Source: Roseburia lenta
GTDB taxonomy: Bacteria > Bacillota > Clostridia > Lachnospirales > Lachnospiraceae
Length of the DNA: 64,000 bases
Direction of reading: 5' to 3'
Assembly (NCBI RefSeq): GCF_014287435.1
Contig: NZ_JACOPG010000001.1
Coordinates: 699,711 to 763,710, forward strand
The position numbers and the translations under genes were made by a program. This document shows, piece by piece, positions 49,373 to 58,378 of this stretch (its first letter is position 1; every line of letters starts with the position of its first letter). The notes beneath the pieces were generated by a model that worked only from the letters and a program-made list of their open reading frames with translations, was not told the origin of the DNA and searched no databases.

Positions 49373-51733
49373 AAATAAAATTGCTGCCAAAAACGGCAGG
49401 CATCCATATAATATGTAAACATAGCGTACTTCCCCATTCAGCGGTACCGCGACAAAAAGTGTCCAGGCCACCGTCAGTGGCAGTACATAAAGATTTCCCC
49501 TCTCACGCTTTTTTCGTAACTGCATCAGCAAAAAGGCAACACAGCACCACCATGCACTTGACGGATGCAAGAAATATTTCATGATCGTATTCTCCTGCAT
49601 AAAAAGCAGATAGGCATTGACTGCCCGATTGACCTTTGGCAACAGGATCATATTTTTTACCCCGAGACCATTTTCATAAGTGACATGATGATAGTCAGAA
49701 TAGCCACGCCAGCCCCAATAACCATTTGTCATTTTGACCCATGCCTGAAAATAGATATCCGGATAGCGAAGGCCTAAAGACACCCACAATTTCAGATAAT
49801 CTGACTTATGCTCTTTCAAATAAGCATCCCTGCCCCAAAATTGGATCTGTCCCTTGATCTCATCTGCACGCCATGGATTGTAATTGTCATGGATAAACTG
49901 TGAAAAGGTCTGCCCCGTCATATGGGAGACCTCCGGGCACAATGCATCCACCGCCTGCCTTTCCTCTTTTGATAACTCCTTATCTTCTGCGATCACACGC
50001 GCGATCTGCTGGATGGGAATGGAAAATTTTTCAGATTCATAGCCCGGATTGATCTCCGGGAATAGTCTTAGTCCAGCCACTAAGACCACAGAGATTGCCA
50101 CCACACATCCCATGACCGCCAGCCGGATGCTCTCGCCATCCTTTTTGTGCCCCAGCAAAAAGATAAAGAACAAAATCCCAATGGCAACCAACCCATTGCT
50201 CCGCAAGAGGGCTAGCCCCAGACCGCCGATCAGCATGTGCCAGACATCTGCTCGTTTCGATCCTGCAAAATGCGCACAGGACAAACGATAAAATGACACA
50301 ACAAAGATGACACCGCAACAGGTAAAGAGCGTATCTTTATTGACATAAGCAGCAAAGAAAAGATGATAGGGAAAAACGAGGAAATAGCCCAGAATAATCC
50401 CCAGATATCTTTGCCTGATCCCGATCTGCTGCAAGGTCTTTAAAAGATAGGACACCATATAGGAAAAAACAAGAACTTGCATGACGGTAAAGAAGAATAC
50501 CCCCAACGTCAGGTCTCCGCCCAATATTTCTGCCAGTTTTGCGCCCAGTGTCAGCCAGAGTGTGTGATAGATCGGATGGTGGTTGCTGTACTGCCCGGTC
50601 ACAACCTGGGTCAGTTGATTGATGGAATCATACTGCAGGCCTCCCGGGAAACGGCAAAAGAGCAGATAATTCATCTGAAGCAAAAAGACTGCCAGAAAAG
50701 CCAACCGGCTCCACCAGACCTCCTGCTGTATCTCCTTCTTTTTCTTCCATAGTATAAGGAAAAAACTAAAACAAACCTCCAGCACAAGGCGAAGCAGGCA
50801 TCGAACTACTCCCATAGGAAAAAGAGATCCATAATACAGATAAGGCAGATAGCCCAGATAATGTATGGACAAAAGCAGCATGCTGTATCTGCCACAAGTC
50901 GCCAGAAAACCATCCGCGCGCACATACTTTTCTAACTTTCGGCACAAAAGTATAAGGCTAAGACTGCCACAGGCAGCCATGGCAAGCCCAAGAAAAGTAA
51001 TACCATAGTCTCTTTGTGCCATGTCAAAGGCGAGCACGGCGGATTTTTCCTGTAAAAGAAATGCCAAAAACCAGAAGATACCTGCACCGATTAGAGCTTT
51101 ATCCCCTGTCGCAATCTTCTTTTTTCCTTCCTGCTCCCACTGTGGCAATCTTTCTCTTAGCCAGATACCGATGTCCACAAAGCCCATCCCGGCAAGTCCC
51201 AGATCCAGCGCCAGAGGCAGTGGCAGATGCAATATAAGAACCAGTGCCCATGCAAGAAGAACCAAACTTTCCCATTTCTTCGGCATCAGCAGATGGAGGG
51301 CATCCAAAAGCAGCCGGGCAAAGAAAAGAGCCGGCAAAAACCAGAGCAGACCGATCGCTGCAACTTCTTTTCCAAAGACCATGACATCCGATCCACTCGC
51401 CAGCAAAAGACTTGCCAGCCGATTCAGGGCAAAGTCTTTTGTGTATGCCGCGTCAAACTGCCCTTCCACAAGATAAGTCCATAAAGTCATGACCATAAAC
51501 AGAACAAGTGCCGGTAAGAGCAGGCGTTTTGCCGATTTTTTGGCAGCCTCTCTCCACTCCAGCCAGTTGTTTGACAAAACCATGGTCATACCGCTGCATA
51601 CAAAAAAAAGAGGCATATGGAAAGAATAGATCAGATCCTTTTGCCAGCCCAAAGATATAGTATGCCCCACGATCATAAGCAGGATACCGATTCCCTTTGC
51701 CATATCCAGATAGGTCATGCGATTTTTCTTCAT
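49355..51733 (-). CDS. Large polytopic membrane enzyme: acyltransferase-3 domain fused to a DUF6020-like GT-C module
   Basis: 792 residues with about 20 hydrophobic segments. The N-terminal half (about 1-330) is an acyltransferase-3 family domain: YLDMAKGIGILLMIVGHTIS with the catalytic-type His, then FHMPLFFVCSGMT. The C-terminal half (about 345-790) resembles DUF6020/GT-C membrane glycosyltransferases: RFPGGLQYDSINQLTQVVTG, YSNHHPIYHTLWL and FAAYVNKDTLFT, followed by an extracytoplasmic part with NPWRADEI and NGYWGWRGY. It probably modifies and/or extends a lipid-linked surface glycan. The fusion is unusual. Divergent from another GT-C-like gene. Confidence 0.78.
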   Translation of the reverse strand: MKKNRMTYLDMAKGIGILLMIVGHTISLGWQKDLIYSFHMPLFFVCSGMTMVLSNNWLEWREAAKKSAKRLLLPALVLFMVMTLWTYLVEGQFDAAYTKDFALNRLASLLLASGSDVMVFGKEVAAIGLLWFLPALFFARLLLDALHLLMPKKWESLVLLAWALVLILHLPLPLALDLGLAGMGFVDIGIWLRERLPQWEQEGKKKIATGDKALIGAGIFWFLAFLLQEKSAVLAFDMAQRDYGITFLGLAMAACGSLSLILLCRKLEKYVRADGFLATCGRYSMLLLSIHYLGYLPYLYYGSLFPMGVVRCLLRLVLEVCFSFFLILWKKKKEIQQEVWWSRLAFLAVFLLQMNYLLFCRFPGGLQYDSINQLTQVVTGQYSNHHPIYHTLWLTLGAKLAEILGGDLTLGVFFFTVMQVLVFSYMVSYLLKTLQQIGIRQRYLGIILGYFLVFPYHLFFAAYVNKDTLFTCCGVIFVVSFYRLSCAHFAGSKRADVWHMLIGGLGLALLRSNGLVAIGILFFIFLLGHKKDGESIRLAVMGCVVAISVVLVAGLRLFPEINPGYESEKFSIPIQQIARVIAEDKELSKEERQAVDALCPEVSHMTGQTFSQFIHDNYNPWRADEIKGQIQFWGRDAYLKEHKSDYLKLWVSLGLRYPDIYFQAWVKMTNGYWGWRGYSDYHHVTYENGLGVKNMILLPKVNRAVNAYLLFMQENTIMKYFLHPSSAWWCCVAFLLMQLRKKRERGNLYVLPLTVAWTLFVAVPLNGEVRYVYILYGCLPFLAAILFDRTAE

Positions 51734-51808
51734 CCCGTCCCCCTGTATGTCTTACTTATGATATAATGATAGCATATTTTCGTTAAGTTTTGTTGTTTGG
51801 AGAATATT

Positions 51809-53347
51809 ATGCAAAAATATAAGTTTTTCGATATAGTCTTTTTTATTATGATGGCATTTATCTTTACTGCCCTCATTTTTTTCCAGAGAACTGTGGAACT
51901 TCCTTACTTAAAGGAAAACGCCCCGATCGCCTGCTACCTCTTGCCCTGTCTCCCGCTCCTGTATCTGTGGCGGCGTTTTATGGTAAAAAGCTGCGCAAGC
52001 GCCAACTTAGGGCATCTGCGCCTTGCCTGTCTGCTCGCCCTCCTTTTACAGGTCTTTATCGCCTATCATATCTGGTTTTATGTAGGCTTTGATGTCGGGA
52101 TCGTGCGTATCAGCGCCCAGTATTTTGTGCAGGGACAAGTCTACCCTTATGCCCCGACTTACTTTGCCACCAATCCCAACAATACCTGCATTTATTTTAT
52201 TACGGTGCTTTTCCTGCAAATAGGAAAGTCTTTCTCTGTAGGCGGCTATTATCTTTTGATCCTCTTTGGCATCCTCTGCAGCAATATCTCCCTCTATCTG
52301 ACCTGCCGCTGCGTCCTGCTTCTGACAGACTCCCGCGCGGTCGTCAGTGGTACTTTTCTTCTGGGTTTGCTGCTCTTTGGGCTGTCCCCTTGGATCTTTG
52401 TCCCTTACAGCGACATTTTATCCCTGCCTTTGCCGATCCTGACCTTTTACCTCTACCTGCAAATGAAGCGAAAAGATACTATGCCACTTTGGATAAAAAC
52501 CTCTCTGATCTGCCTGCCTGCGATCTTTGGACGCCTGCTCAAACCGACCAATCTCATCATCCTGATCGCACTGGCTATCCTTTTTGCCTTGGACCTTGTA
52601 CGCGGGCAATTTCAGTATGGTCTGAAAAAAGCAATCGTGATGCTTTGCACCTTTGCCGCTCTTTTTGCCCTTTCCGCGCTTGCTTCCAAAGGCATGACAT
52701 CCTATCTGGCTATAGCACCGGATAAGAGCGTGGAAAAATCTTTCGCTCACTATGCCATGATGGGACTGAACGAAAAGACCATCGGCAATTACAGCCAAAC
52801 CGACGATGGGCTCTCGACATCCATCTACGATTACGATGCAAAAAAAGATGCCAATCTGACCCTGCTCAAGAAACGTTTGCAGGATATGGGCTTCTCCGGT
52901 TATCTCTATCATGTCCTGCGAAAGACTGTCTGTAATTTTTCCAACGGAACCTTTGGCTGGGGCAAAGAGGGCGCAGATTTTGATGAATATATCCCACAAA
53001 GATCGGACGGGATTTCCCGGTTGTTAGAAAATTTCTACTATATGAAAAATACCGATGCCGACTATGTCATCGGCACCGGTGGAAAATATTTCACTTATTA
53101 TGTGCAGTTGGCGCAGATCGTCTGGATCTGCACCTTACTGCTTTGTTTCTATCATGCTTTTCTCTTGTTGAAGCGTCCTTCCACATCAGAGGAATGTCTG
53201 ATCCATCTGGCACTTCTCGGCATCTTTGCCATGGTCACACTTTTTGAGACAAATGCCAGATATCTGATCTCCTATCTGCCATTCTTCGTCCTGTGTGCCA
53301 CTACTTCAAAATATCAGAAACCACTTTGTGTGGGATTTCAAAACTAG
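51809..53347 (+). CDS. GT-C type membrane glycosyltransferase family protein
   Basis: 512 residues from the ATG at 51809 (TTTGGAG six nt upstream). About 12 hydrophobic segments. The first extracytoplasmic loop holds an acidic motif (WFYVGFDVGIVRISAQYF, with a D likely to be catalytic) and the Pro/Tyr-rich QVYPYAPTYFATNPNN, typical of GT-C proteins of the PMT/ArnT kind that use polyprenyl-phosphate sugars. An extracytoplasmic domain (about 300-400) includes SFAHYAMMGLNEKTIGNYSQ. It likely adds a sugar to a surface polymer. Its end overlaps the convergent DUF3298 gene by 47 nt. Confidence 0.75.
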   Translation: MQKYKFFDIVFFIMMAFIFTALIFFQRTVELPYLKENAPIACYLLPCLPLLYLWRRFMVKSCASANLGHLRLACLLALLLQVFIAYHIWFYVGFDVGIVRISAQYFVQGQVYPYAPTYFATNPNNTCIYFITVLFLQIGKSFSVGGYYLLILFGILCSNISLYLTCRCVLLLTDSRAVVSGTFLLGLLLFGLSPWIFVPYSDILSLPLPILTFYLYLQMKRKDTMPLWIKTSLICLPAIFGRLLKPTNLIILIALAILFALDLVRGQFQYGLKKAIVMLCTFAALFALSALASKGMTSYLAIAPDKSVEKSFAHYAMMGLNEKTIGNYSQTDDGLSTSIYDYDAKKDANLTLLKKRLQDMGFSGYLYHVLRKTVCNFSNGTFGWGKEGADFDEYIPQRSDGISRLLENFYYMKNTDADYVIGTGGKYFTYYVQLAQIVWICTLLLCFYHAFLLLKRPSTSEECLIHLALLGIFAMVTLFETNARYLISYLPFFVLCATTSKYQKPLCVGFQN

Positions 53348-54197
53348 GACAGCCCATAGACATCGGTCCGACATCGCCTTCGTTAAAGCAGATCACAATG
53401 TTGCCCTTGTCATTTAGATAAAAGGATTGGTCAGCAGCGATCGCATCAAAGTTCGACTCTGCCACTTCCGGGTCGTCGATCCAATACATCACATTCTCAT
53501 CCGCTTTCATCTGTGCCCGCATCTGCTTTTTGATATTCTTGCTGATCGGTGTCACATAGTCTGCACCATCCTTGAAAAGGTCTGCTAAAGCAAGACGCTG
53601 TCCGGTCGCAAGATCGATCGTATAGTAATAATCTTCTTCCGAGCCGCTGCCTGCCGCCTGATAACACATGAGTTTCAAGGTAAAGTAATCATCAGTCGTG
53701 CTGATCACTTCATGTTTGATCGTAATATCCTGATAGCCCTGATTTCTCATATTGTTCTCAAACTCTGTGATATAGCGTTCGCTGATCGCTGCGATCTCCG
53801 CATTGACTTCTGTTACAGACTGCGCCACATTAGCATTGTCCGTATCCCCTGCCACGAGTTTTGGCTCATCGACATCCGCCACGTTCTTGCCATCATCATA
53901 CTGATAATCACGGAAAGTAACGGCGCTCACCAGATTTCCCAAGACCGGCACCTGCTCCATTGCCTGCGCCACGCTTGCCGATGTATTTGGCAAAGCCACA
54001 AATACCAGGGCTACTGCCGCTGCCGTCGCCCCTATTTTTAAGATGCGGTTTCCTCTTTTTCCCATCTCTATGATCTTTTTCCCTTGCGTTTCCTGTTTTG
54101 CCTGCTGCATCCTTTTTTTCATCTGCTCCACTTGATCTTCGCTCATATGAACGGATGCATAATCTTCTTTATATGCTTTCAAATCTTTTTGTTCCAT
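53301..54197 (-). CDS. Membrane-anchored DUF3298/anti-sigma-like protein
   Basis: 298 residues from the ATG at 54197 (GGAGGAAT upstream), two nt after the sigma-factor stop. The cytoplasmic N-terminal 55 residues are charged and helical (EDQVEQMKKRMQQAKQETQG), one transmembrane helix follows (ILKIGATAAAVALVFVALP), and the external part has DUF4163/DUF3298 beta-sheet units (EVISTTDDYFTLKLMCYQA, YYYTIDLATGQRLALADLFKD, FYLNDKGNIVICFNEGDVG). Genes of this shape next to ECF sigma factors encode membrane-bound anti-sigma factors in Clostridia; that role is inferred. Confidence 0.82.
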   Translation of the reverse strand: MEQKDLKAYKEDYASVHMSEDQVEQMKKRMQQAKQETQGKKIIEMGKRGNRILKIGATAAAVALVFVALPNTSASVAQAMEQVPVLGNLVSAVTFRDYQYDDGKNVADVDEPKLVAGDTDNANVAQSVTEVNAEIAAISERYITEFENNMRNQGYQDITIKHEVISTTDDYFTLKLMCYQAAGSGSEEDYYYTIDLATGQRLALADLFKDGADYVTPISKNIKKQMRAQMKADENVMYWIDDPEVAESNFDAIAADQSFYLNDKGNIVICFNEGDVGPMSMGCPSFEIPHKVVSDILK

Positions 54198-54199
54198 GC

Positions 54200-54718
54200 T
54201 TATTCCTCCCATATCCAGTCATTCTCCATCTGTATACGCATCTTCTTGATGCCCCGATACAGACGGCTCTTGATCGTACTCACTTTTTCATCCATAATGT
54301 CTGCTATCTCACTGATCTTATACTCCTCAAAATAGCGCAGCAGGATCACGGTTCTATCCTTGTCCTCCAAGGCATCCAGCGCCTTCCAGAGATCCATGTC
54401 CTGATAACGATCCTCCGTCCATGGCTCCGTCACGACTTCCTCCGTACTCACCGTCTTTTGCTTTTTCCGGCAAAAACTAAATACCTCATTGAGCATCAGG
54501 CGATAAAGCCAGGTCTTAACGTATTCCGGCTTTTCTAAGGTCCTGCACTTTTTGATCGCCTGATAGGCTCCCTCCTGCACAATATCTCCCGCATCTTCGG
54601 GATTTTTTACATAAGCGTAAGCCAGCCGATAGTAAGAATCATAGTTTGCAAGCAGTGCTTCCTCGACAATTTCCTGTTTGTCATCTTCTGTTTTCTTTGT
54701 GCGAAAAAAGGACTGCAT
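54200..54718 (-). CDS. ECF-type RNA polymerase sigma factor
   Basis: 172 residues from the ATG at 54718 (GGAGGTGA upstream). Region 2 (YRLAYAYVKNPEDAGDIVQEGAYQA) and region 4 (LDALEDKDRTVILLRYFEEYKISEIADIMDEKVSTIKSRLYRG) are complete. Sigma factors of this group (SigV/SigX-like) direct envelope-stress genes and are held back by a membrane protein, here most likely the next gene. The preceding 195 nt of open frame contain no plausible start and overlap the next operon's end. Confidence 0.9.
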   Translation of the reverse strand: MQSFFRTKKTEDDKQEIVEEALLANYDSYYRLAYAYVKNPEDAGDIVQEGAYQAIKKCRTLEKPEYVKTWLYRLMLNEVFSFCRKKQKTVSTEEVVTEPWTEDRYQDMDLWKALDALEDKDRTVILLRYFEEYKISEIADIMDEKVSTIKSRLYRGIKKMRIQMENDWIWEE

Positions 54719-54839
54719 GTTTTCACCTCCATCATCTGTTTTTGTTTCGAAACTATATATTAGACGCCACAGAAGCAAAAAAAGTTTCAAATCCAAGAAA
54801 TTTTCTCTCAAAGCCGAAACTTTTATCCTCCTGCTTATC

Positions 54840-55724
54840 TTAGTAGGTCTCGCGCACGACTGTCTCAATCGCCCGCTCACTGTTCTTTTGACATTCTTCG
54901 CGGTTTCTCTCATAAAACCTCTGATATAAAAGGTCGATCAGATATAGTTGCGCCGTTTTTGCCGCCATAGAGCCTCGCTCTAAAGGTGCCTCACGCATAC
55001 CGGTCAAAAGGATGGCATCCGCATAAGCCGTCAGCGGCGACTTGGTGTAATGCGTAACTGCTGCCACTTTTGCTCCCGCCTCATGGGCTAATCTCGCCAC
55101 CTGTACCGCATCCTTGCTGGCACCGGAATAAGAAAAAATAAACATGACGTCGCGCTCTGTCATCATGGTTGCCGCGATCGCCTGCAAGTGGGGATCCTCC
55201 ACACAGACAACCTTTGGCATGACACGGGCGAACCTGCTGTGCGCCTCTCGTGCCATCAAAAGACTGTCGCTGACGCCAAAAAAGTGGATCCTGTCCGCCT
55301 GCTCAAACATCTGCACGATGGAAAGCAGAGTTTTCTCATCCACCAGCAGCATGGTCTCATGCAGAGCCTTCCGGTGAGCAAGGAAAACCTTCTGTGCCCA
55401 GTCCGTCTGTCCGGCTGCCGCCTCCGGCTCCGGCCTATGTTCTACCCCCGTCCTATCGTCTGCATGGGCTTCTAAGATCGCTCCGACCCGCGCCTGACTG
55501 ATTGAAACCTGCACCTTAAAATCCTGATAGCCCTGCGCGCCCAATTTGCGGCAAAAACGTGTCACACTGGCTTCCCCCACCCCACAGGCAAGCGCCAGAT
55601 CCGTGATCGACATATATATGATCTCGTCCTGATGGGACAGGCAATAATCTGCCAGTTGTCTTTCTTTCTTGGTAAATTGATTTCCCATGGACTGTATTTT
55701 TAATAGGATATTCTGCTGTTCCAT
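54840..55724 (-). CDS. MurR/RpiR family regulator with SIS domain
   Basis: 294 residues from the ATG at 55724. HTH_6 domain (about 1-75: FTKKERQLADYCLSHQDEI, LALACGVGEASVTRFCRKLG) and a SIS phosphosugar-binding domain (about 125-270: IHFFGVSDSLLMAREAHSRFARV, MFIFSYSGASKDAVQVARLAHEAGAKVAAVT). Such regulators sense sugar phosphates. It is divergent from nagB-nagA, and the intervening 150 bp hold three TGAAAAT-type palindromes, so it very probably controls those genes and itself with glucosamine-6-P or a relative as effector. Confidence 0.88.
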   Translation of the reverse strand: MEQQNILLKIQSMGNQFTKKERQLADYCLSHQDEIIYMSITDLALACGVGEASVTRFCRKLGAQGYQDFKVQVSISQARVGAILEAHADDRTGVEHRPEPEAAAGQTDWAQKVFLAHRKALHETMLLVDEKTLLSIVQMFEQADRIHFFGVSDSLLMAREAHSRFARVMPKVVCVEDPHLQAIAATMMTERDVMFIFSYSGASKDAVQVARLAHEAGAKVAAVTHYTKSPLTAYADAILLTGMREAPLERGSMAAKTAQLYLIDLLYQRFYERNREECQKNSERAIETVVRETY

Positions 55725-55744
55725 CCGCCGTCTTTCCTTTTCAT

Positions 55745-55826
55745 TTTTGAAAATGATTTTCAAAAATAATTGTATTATGAAAATAATTGTGATATTATAC
55801 CTTTGAAATGAAAATAATTTTCATTT
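55745..55826. promoter_or_regulatory. Three operator-like palindromes for the RpiR-type regulator
   Basis: TTGAAAATGATTTTCAA centred at 55755, TGAAAATAATTGTGA at 55778-55792, and ATGAAAATAATTTTCAT centred at 55816. Centres are about 30 bp apart, so bound dimers would lie on the same helix face. The middle site fills the spacer of the nagB promoter. Confidence 0.7.
55770..55798 (+). promoter_or_regulatory. nagB promoter
   Basis: TTGTAT (55770-55775), 17 nt, TATTAT (55793-55798). Confidence 0.55.
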
Positions 55827-55869
55827 ACATGATAACAAAGAAGAAATCAAAAGGCAAGGAGTGGATATT

Positions 55870-56595
55870 ATGCTATTATACAAAGTAAAGGATTTTAAGG
55901 AACTGAGCCGTAAGGCTGCCAACATCATTTCCGCACAGGTCATTTTAAAGCCGACCTCCGTGCTGGGACTTGCAACCGGATCTACCCCGGTAGGCACTTA
56001 CAAGCAGTTGATCGAGTGGTACGAAAAGGGAGATATTGATTTTTCACAGGTCACCACCATCAACCTGGATGAATACAAGGGGCTCGGTGCCGCTGATGTC
56101 CAGAGTTATCGCTATTTTATGAATGATAATCTCTTTAACCATGTCAACGTCAACAAAGACCGCACCTTTGTACCAAACGGTCTTACCGAGGATCCAGAGG
56201 AAGCCTGCAAGGCATATGATGATCTGATCGCTGCCTGCGGCGGCATCGACCTGCAACTGCTCGGTATCGGTGGCAATGGTCATATCGGTTTCAACGAGCC
56301 GACTGACTCTTATATCAAGGCAACCCATGTGGTAACCCTTTCCGAAAATACCAGAAGTGCCAATGCCCGCTTCTTTGCCTCTATGGAAGAAGTTCCGACA
56401 CATGCCATTACCATGGGGATCGGCGGTATCATGGAAGCCAAAAAGATCCTCCTGCTTGCCAGTGGTAAGGCAAAGGCACAGGCGATCTACGATGCCCTCT
56501 ACGGACCGATCACGCCACAGGTTCCGGCTTCCATCCTGCAACTCCACCCGGATGTGATCGTAGTTGCCGACGAAGAAGCCCTGTCCCTCCTTTAG
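55870..56595 (+). CDS. nagB: Glucosamine-6-phosphate deaminase
   Basis: 241 residues from the ATG at 55870 (AAGGAG eight nt upstream; an in-frame GTG at 55861 overlaps that site). The substrate loop LATGSTPVGTYKQLI, catalytic Asp in TTINLDEYKGL, the D/H pair in LQLLGIGGNGHIGFNEP and HAITMGIGGIMEAKK are complete. It converts GlcN6P into Fru6P and ammonia, allowing growth on N-acetylglucosamine. The order nagB-nagA with an opposite RpiR regulator marks an amino-sugar catabolic unit. Confidence 0.95.
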   Translation: MLLYKVKDFKELSRKAANIISAQVILKPTSVLGLATGSTPVGTYKQLIEWYEKGDIDFSQVTTINLDEYKGLGAADVQSYRYFMNDNLFNHVNVNKDRTFVPNGLTEDPEEACKAYDDLIAACGGIDLQLLGIGGNGHIGFNEPTDSYIKATHVVTLSENTRSANARFFASMEEVPTHAITMGIGGIMEAKKILLLASGKAKAQAIYDALYGPITPQVPASILQLHPDVIVVADEEALSLL

Positions 56596-56637
56596 GGACG
56601 TTCCTTTTGCCACAAGGAGTGTCCCTTTTGGCACAAG
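56594..56637. repeat. REP-like palindromic repeat, copy 2
   Basis: GGGACGTTCCTTTTGCCACA then AAGGAGTGTCCCTTTTGGCA; forms an imperfect hairpin between nagB and nagA. It shares most of its bases with the copies at 8794, 57830 and (inverted) 59812. Confidence 0.75.
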
Positions 56638-56652
56638 ACTTTAAGAAAGAAG

Positions 56653-57819
56653 ATGCACATTATGATCATTAAAAATGGACTGGTCTTTACCCAAGACAAA
56701 AGATTTGAAAAAAAAGATATTTATATAGAGGACGGCAGATTTGTCTCGCCGAATGCCTACACGGAAGATAAGGCAGATGTCATCGATGCTGAAGGGCAAT
56801 TTGTTCTTCCCGGACTGATCGACATCCATAGCCACGGCGCAGTCGGTTGTGATTTTTCGGATGGCGATAAGGGTGGTGTCAAAAAGATTTTAGCCTATGA
56901 GAGAGCACACGGCATCACGACCTACTGCCCAACCTCCATGACACTGCCGCAGGAGACTCTGGAAACCGCTTACGCCAGTCTGGATGATCCATCCTTTTTC
57001 CATCTGGCAAACGTCAGAACAGATCAACCTGCTTCCGGTCAGAATCCGGTGGAATCCGGTTATGCCCGTATCGCCGGTATCAATATGGAAGGACCATTTT
57101 TGGATGAGGCAAAAAAAGGTGCTCATCAGGCATGCTATCTGCGTCCGGCAAGTGCAGCATTTTTTGATGCCTGTCAAAAGGCTGCATCGGGTGCCATCCG
57201 TCTGGTAACGGTCGCCCCAAACATCGCCGACAATATCGACTTTATCCGAGACTATCACGAGAAAGTAACGATTTCCCTCGGCCATACTTCCTGCGACTGT
57301 GCTACCGCAGAAAAAGCGATTACTGCCGGGGCTGACCATCTGACACATCTATTCAACGCCATGCCTTCTCTTCTTCACAGAGAACCGGGACTGATCGGTG
57401 CCGCCATGGATGCTGAAAATATCTATGCCGAACTCATTGCCGATGGCATCCATGTCCACGGCACCATGATCCGCAACGCCTTTCGCATGTTTCCTGACCA
57501 TATCTGTCTCATCAGTGATTCCATCCGTGGCACGGGACTTTCGGATGGTTCTTATGAACTGGGCGGTCAGATCTTCCATGTCAAAGGCAAACTTGCCACA
57601 TTGGATGACGGTACCATCGCCGGCTCCGTGACCAACCTCTATGACAGTATGTGTCATGCCATCGAGATCGGCGTTCCTATGGAAGAAGCCATTGCTGCTG
57701 CCACCATACATCCGGCAAAAAGCCTTGGCATCTACGGCCAAGTCGGCTCCATTACGCCGGGCAAATATGCTGACATCTTACTCGTAAATAAAAAAATGGA
57801 ACTACAGCGCGTACTGTAG
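56653..57819 (+). CDS. nagA: N-acetylglucosamine-6-phosphate deacetylase
   Basis: 388 residues. VLPGLIDIHSHGAVGCDFSD carries the metal-binding H-x-H pair, followed by YCPTSMTLPQETL, the metal Glu in NMEGPFLDEAKKGAH, His residues in TISLGHTSCDC and LTHLFNAMPSLLHREPG, and ELIADGIHVHG; catalytic Asp in CLISDSIRGTG. It removes acetate from GlcNAc6P to feed NagB. AAGAAAGAAG precedes the ATG at 56653; an ATG three codons later is also possible. The stop codon lies within a hairpin. Confidence 0.94.
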   Translation: MHIMIIKNGLVFTQDKRFEKKDIYIEDGRFVSPNAYTEDKADVIDAEGQFVLPGLIDIHSHGAVGCDFSDGDKGGVKKILAYERAHGITTYCPTSMTLPQETLETAYASLDDPSFFHLANVRTDQPASGQNPVESGYARIAGINMEGPFLDEAKKGAHQACYLRPASAAFFDACQKAASGAIRLVTVAPNIADNIDFIRDYHEKVTISLGHTSCDCATAEKAITAGADHLTHLFNAMPSLLHREPGLIGAAMDAENIYAELIADGIHVHGTMIRNAFRMFPDHICLISDSIRGTGLSDGSYELGGQIFHVKGKLATLDDGTIAGSVTNLYDSMCHAIEIGVPMEEAIAAATIHPAKSLGIYGQVGSITPGKYADILLVNKKMELQRVL

Positions 57820-57865
57820 TTCCTCTTTCGGGACACTCCTTTTGCCATAAGGAGCGTCCCTTTTT
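57798..57865 (+). terminator. Double-hairpin terminator of nagBA (second hairpin is REP-like copy 3)
   Basis: First stem GGAACTACAG / CTGTAGTTCC (57798-57823) overlaps the nagA stop. Second stem GGGACACTCCTT / AAGGAGCGTCCC (57830-57860) is followed by T5 and is the third copy of the REP-like repeat, here acting as terminator. Confidence 0.8.
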
Positions 57866-57878
57866 GCTTTATACCTTC

Positions 57879-58274
57879 TTAGTGCAGATCCTCATCATCG
57901 TCATCAGGATCGCCGTCATTGTCAAACATAGACTCACGGTTGATCACACGCTTTTCTACACGATTTTTCTCCACTAATTCTGACAGACGTTCTTTGACCT
58001 CTGCCGCATTTTTTACACTGACGATCTCAAAATCCGCCATGCTCTTGTCTGCGGAACATACCTGAATGGTTCCCACGCCAAAGATCTTTTGTCCCAGCGT
58101 ACGGGTCAGTTTCACATCCAGAATACGATACAAACGTACCTCATCCTCTACCGTCGTAAAAAAACCGGTCTGGACAAACAGACGATCCTCCGTCAAAGTA
58201 TATTTTGTAAAACTCAGTGGCAAGCCAAATAAAGTTCTCTTGCGATCACTCCAAATTACATTTCTCTCAGCCAT
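57879..58274 (-). CDS. PH-domain protein (YdbS/bPH_2-like)
   Basis: 131 residues from the ATG at 58274 (AAAGGAG upstream). RNVIWSDRKRTLFGLPLSFTKYTLTEDRLFVQTGFFTTVEDEVRLYRILDV is the beta-strand core of bacterial PH domains, and the rest (GVGTIQVCSADKSMADFEI) completes it; no membrane helix, unlike most YdbS proteins. A highly acidic tail (DNDGDPDDDDEDLH) ends it. Function not known; lipid or protein binding is the usual guess. Confidence 0.8.
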   Translation of the reverse strand: MAERNVIWSDRKRTLFGLPLSFTKYTLTEDRLFVQTGFFTTVEDEVRLYRILDVKLTRTLGQKIFGVGTIQVCSADKSMADFEIVSVKNAAEVKERLSELVEKNRVEKRVINRESMFDNDGDPDDDDEDLH

Positions 58275-58378
58275 ATCTTCTCCTTTGCGCTCCAATCCCA
58301 GCCCCAAAACCTCGGTTTCGTGGCATATCTTTACTCCTAGTATACGTTTCCTTGCCTTACTGCGCAAGTAAGAATTTT

